Part shown: positions 6,509 to 7,489 of the stretch, piece after piece | Layout of the letters: every line of letters starts with the position of its first letter | Numbering within the stretch: position 1 is the stretch's first letter | NCBI GenBank assembly: GCA_937138955.1 | Contig: CAKZPJ010000126.1 | Span: 1 to 7,489, forward strand | Length of the DNA: 7,489 bases | Source of the DNA: an uncultured Flammeovirgaceae bacterium | GTDB lineage: Bacteria; Bacteroidota; Bacteroidia; Cytophagales; Cyclobacteriaceae | Reading direction: 5' to 3' | The notes under the pieces: model-generated | The model's database searches: none | The model's input: only the letters and a program-made list of their open reading frames with translations | What the model was told of the DNA's origin: nothing | Translations under genes and position numbers: made by a program

Positions 6509-7150
6509 TTAATCCTTCTTCACAAAAAGGTAGGTACGACTTTCGTATCCTTTTAGTAAGCGTCGGATGTTTTTCTGATGGGTGATAACTAGCAACGTGA
6601 ACATGGCAAAGCCGAAAGCGATTAACAAAGGCTCGCCAGTGCGGAAGGGGCGTAGTAATAAAAGTAGAGGAAACGATAGGGCGGCTAACAGTGAGCCTAG
6701 CGAAACGTACTTTGTCGAGATAAGAATTATTAGAAAAACTAGCGCACACAGTAGAGCAACTACTGGCTGAATGATTAGTACCATGCCTGATAGGGTAGCC
6801 ACGCCCTTGCCCCCATCAAACTTAGTAAATACCGGAAAGATATGACCTATCACTGCTACAATACCTAACAATAACTGAAACTCGACTAACCGATCAGCCG
6901 GAATAATATCTTGTTGAAGTAATAGACGAGCCAGGGAAGTTGCTGCGGCGCCTTTCAGCATATCGAGCAATAGAACAATGATGCCGGCTCGTTTGCCCAG
7001 CACCCGAAACGTGTTGGTTGCCCCGGCATTACCACTGCCGTGCTCTCGCACATCAACTTCGTACATCCGCTTGCCGTACCAAACCGCCGACGGAATGGAA
7101 CCTAATAAATACGCTAAAAGTATTGCACAACCTACGTAAAAAATCGTCAT
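6509..7150 (-). CDS. plsY: Glycerol-3-phosphate acyltransferase PlsY
   Basis: Integral inner-membrane enzyme that transfers an acyl group from acyl-phosphate (made by PlsX) to sn-glycerol 3-phosphate, giving lysophosphatidate, the first step of membrane phospholipid synthesis. Numbered from the ATG at 7150: an N-terminal membrane helix with YLLGSIPSA at 14-22; the glycine-rich loop HGSGNAGATNTFRVLG at 38-52; GHIFPVFTKFDGGKGVAT at 102-119; and HQKNIRRLLKGYESR at 191-205. These are the three conserved motifs plus the N-terminal signature of the family. Further hydrophobic segments at about 56-70, 95-108, 122-146 and 150-188 fit a multi-pass protein. I start at 7150 because family members begin right before the first helix; an upstream TTG at 7192 would add 14 polar residues. 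AGGAG sits directly against this ATG. The length of 213 aa is typical. Confidence 0.95.
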   Translation of the reverse strand: MTIFYVGCAILLAYLLGSIPSAVWYGKRMYEVDVREHGSGNAGATNTFRVLGKRAGIIVLLLDMLKGAAATSLARLLLQQDIIPADRLVEFQLLLGIVAVIGHIFPVFTKFDGGKGVATLSGMVLIIQPVVALLCALVFLIILISTKYVSLGSLLAALSFPLLLLLRPFRTGEPLLIAFGFAMFTLLVITHQKNIRRLLKGYESRTYLFVKKD

Positions 7151-7289
7151 CTCCTGGTTTTCTCTTTCGTCTAAGCAATGTACTATGCGCAACCAAAGCT
7201 TTTTGGCTGCTAACGGCTATAATATAAGAAACTTTAGCGACATGCCTATTCTAACTGGAATGTACTAGACTCCGAAAGTATAAGCAAGA

Positions 7290-7481
7290 TTAGAACCCGT
7301 CGCGATCTGCTTCTTCGTCCTCTTCTTCTAGTTCTTCATCAGCAATCATATCTGGCACAATGTCGAAATTGTAAGGTTCGTCAATACCAAGGTAGGTTTG
7401 GCGGAAGCGATTAACGAAAGTTAAAGTTTCAGAAATATCACTGAGGTAGAAAGCAAATTCATCGGAGTCTGCTTTACCCAT
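7290..7481 (-). CDS. Short acidic hypothetical protein (start possibly beyond window)
   Basis: I do not recognise this protein. From the ATG at 7481 it has 63 residues: a charged start (MGKADSDEF), a helical middle with aromatic and hydrophobic positions (FAFYLSDISETLTFVNRFRQ), a GIDEPYNFDIVPDMI segment, then a very acidic tail rich in Glu and Asp (ADEELEEEDEEADRDGF). No signal peptide or membrane segment is visible, so it is likely cytosolic. The frame stays open through the two complete codons left upstream (Ser, Lys), so it may be only the C-terminus of a longer protein. However, the TCTAAAATG context is a plausible A-rich Bacteroidota start. It is upstream of plsY on the same strand, about 140 nt away. 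The reading frame is probably real; the function is unknown. Confidence 0.55.
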   Translation of the reverse strand: MGKADSDEFAFYLSDISETLTFVNRFRQTYLGIDEPYNFDIVPDMIADEELEEEDEEADRDGF

Positions 7482-7489
7482 TTTAGAAC

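Noticed and set aside
7151..7192. Upstream TTG start for plsY adding 14 residues
   Set aside because: The added residues are polar and absent from the family pattern; the ATG at 7150 leads directly into the first membrane helix.
7193..7289. Possible hairpin (GGAGT...ATTCC) between the acidic protein gene and plsY
   Set aside because: Stem of only about five pairs with a wobble and no T-run, so not a credible terminator.

Overview
The window looks like a chromosomal stretch from a Bacteroidota bacterium, probably of the Cytophagales type. Evidence for this is the moderate GC content, A/T-rich start regions with almost no Shine-Dalgarno sequences, the lipoprotein-type NlpC/P60 protein with SH3 domains, and a secreted GH33 sialidase with an N-terminal sialidase domain. 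The assignment is inference from gene style; no rRNA or other marker gene is present.

Layout. On the + strand, bases 1-894 hold the C-terminal part of a penicillin-binding/beta-lactamase-like serine hydrolase. It overlaps a complete lipoprotein cell-wall peptidase (NlpC/P60, 881-2068). The two are almost certainly one transcript acting on the peptidoglycan side of the envelope. Bases 2069-2237 are a decayed patch with a 24-codon ORF and a diverged second copy of the 3' end of the NlpC/P60 gene. From 2223 onward everything is on the - strand. In transcription order from the right edge these are: a short acidic hypothetical protein (7481-7290), the glycerol-3-phosphate acyltransferase PlsY (7150-6509), an orphan barstar-like RNase-inhibitor homologue with a TTG start (6457-6146), an M20 metallodipeptidase (6026-4665), an exo-alpha-sialidase (4479-2935) and a Nudix hydrolase (2915-2223). 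The sialidase and Nudix genes are 19 nt apart and probably cotranscribed. The others are separated by roughly 50-185 nt and need not be one operon.

Most of the window is ordinary metabolism: phospholipid synthesis, peptide turnover, nucleotide-sugar hydrolysis, cell-wall turnover and glycan trimming. The accessory-looking part is the barstar-like gene. It is clearly AT-richer than its neighbours, has no barnase-type toxin beside it, and lies between two inverted arrays of an approximately 8-bp repeat (TGTTATAG-like). One array abuts the plsY stop codon and the other abuts the dipeptidase start codon. This cassette and the duplicated NlpC/P60 tail are the two places most worth checking. I see no CRISPR array, tRNA, rRNA, insertion-sequence transposase, riboswitch or convincing intrinsic terminator.
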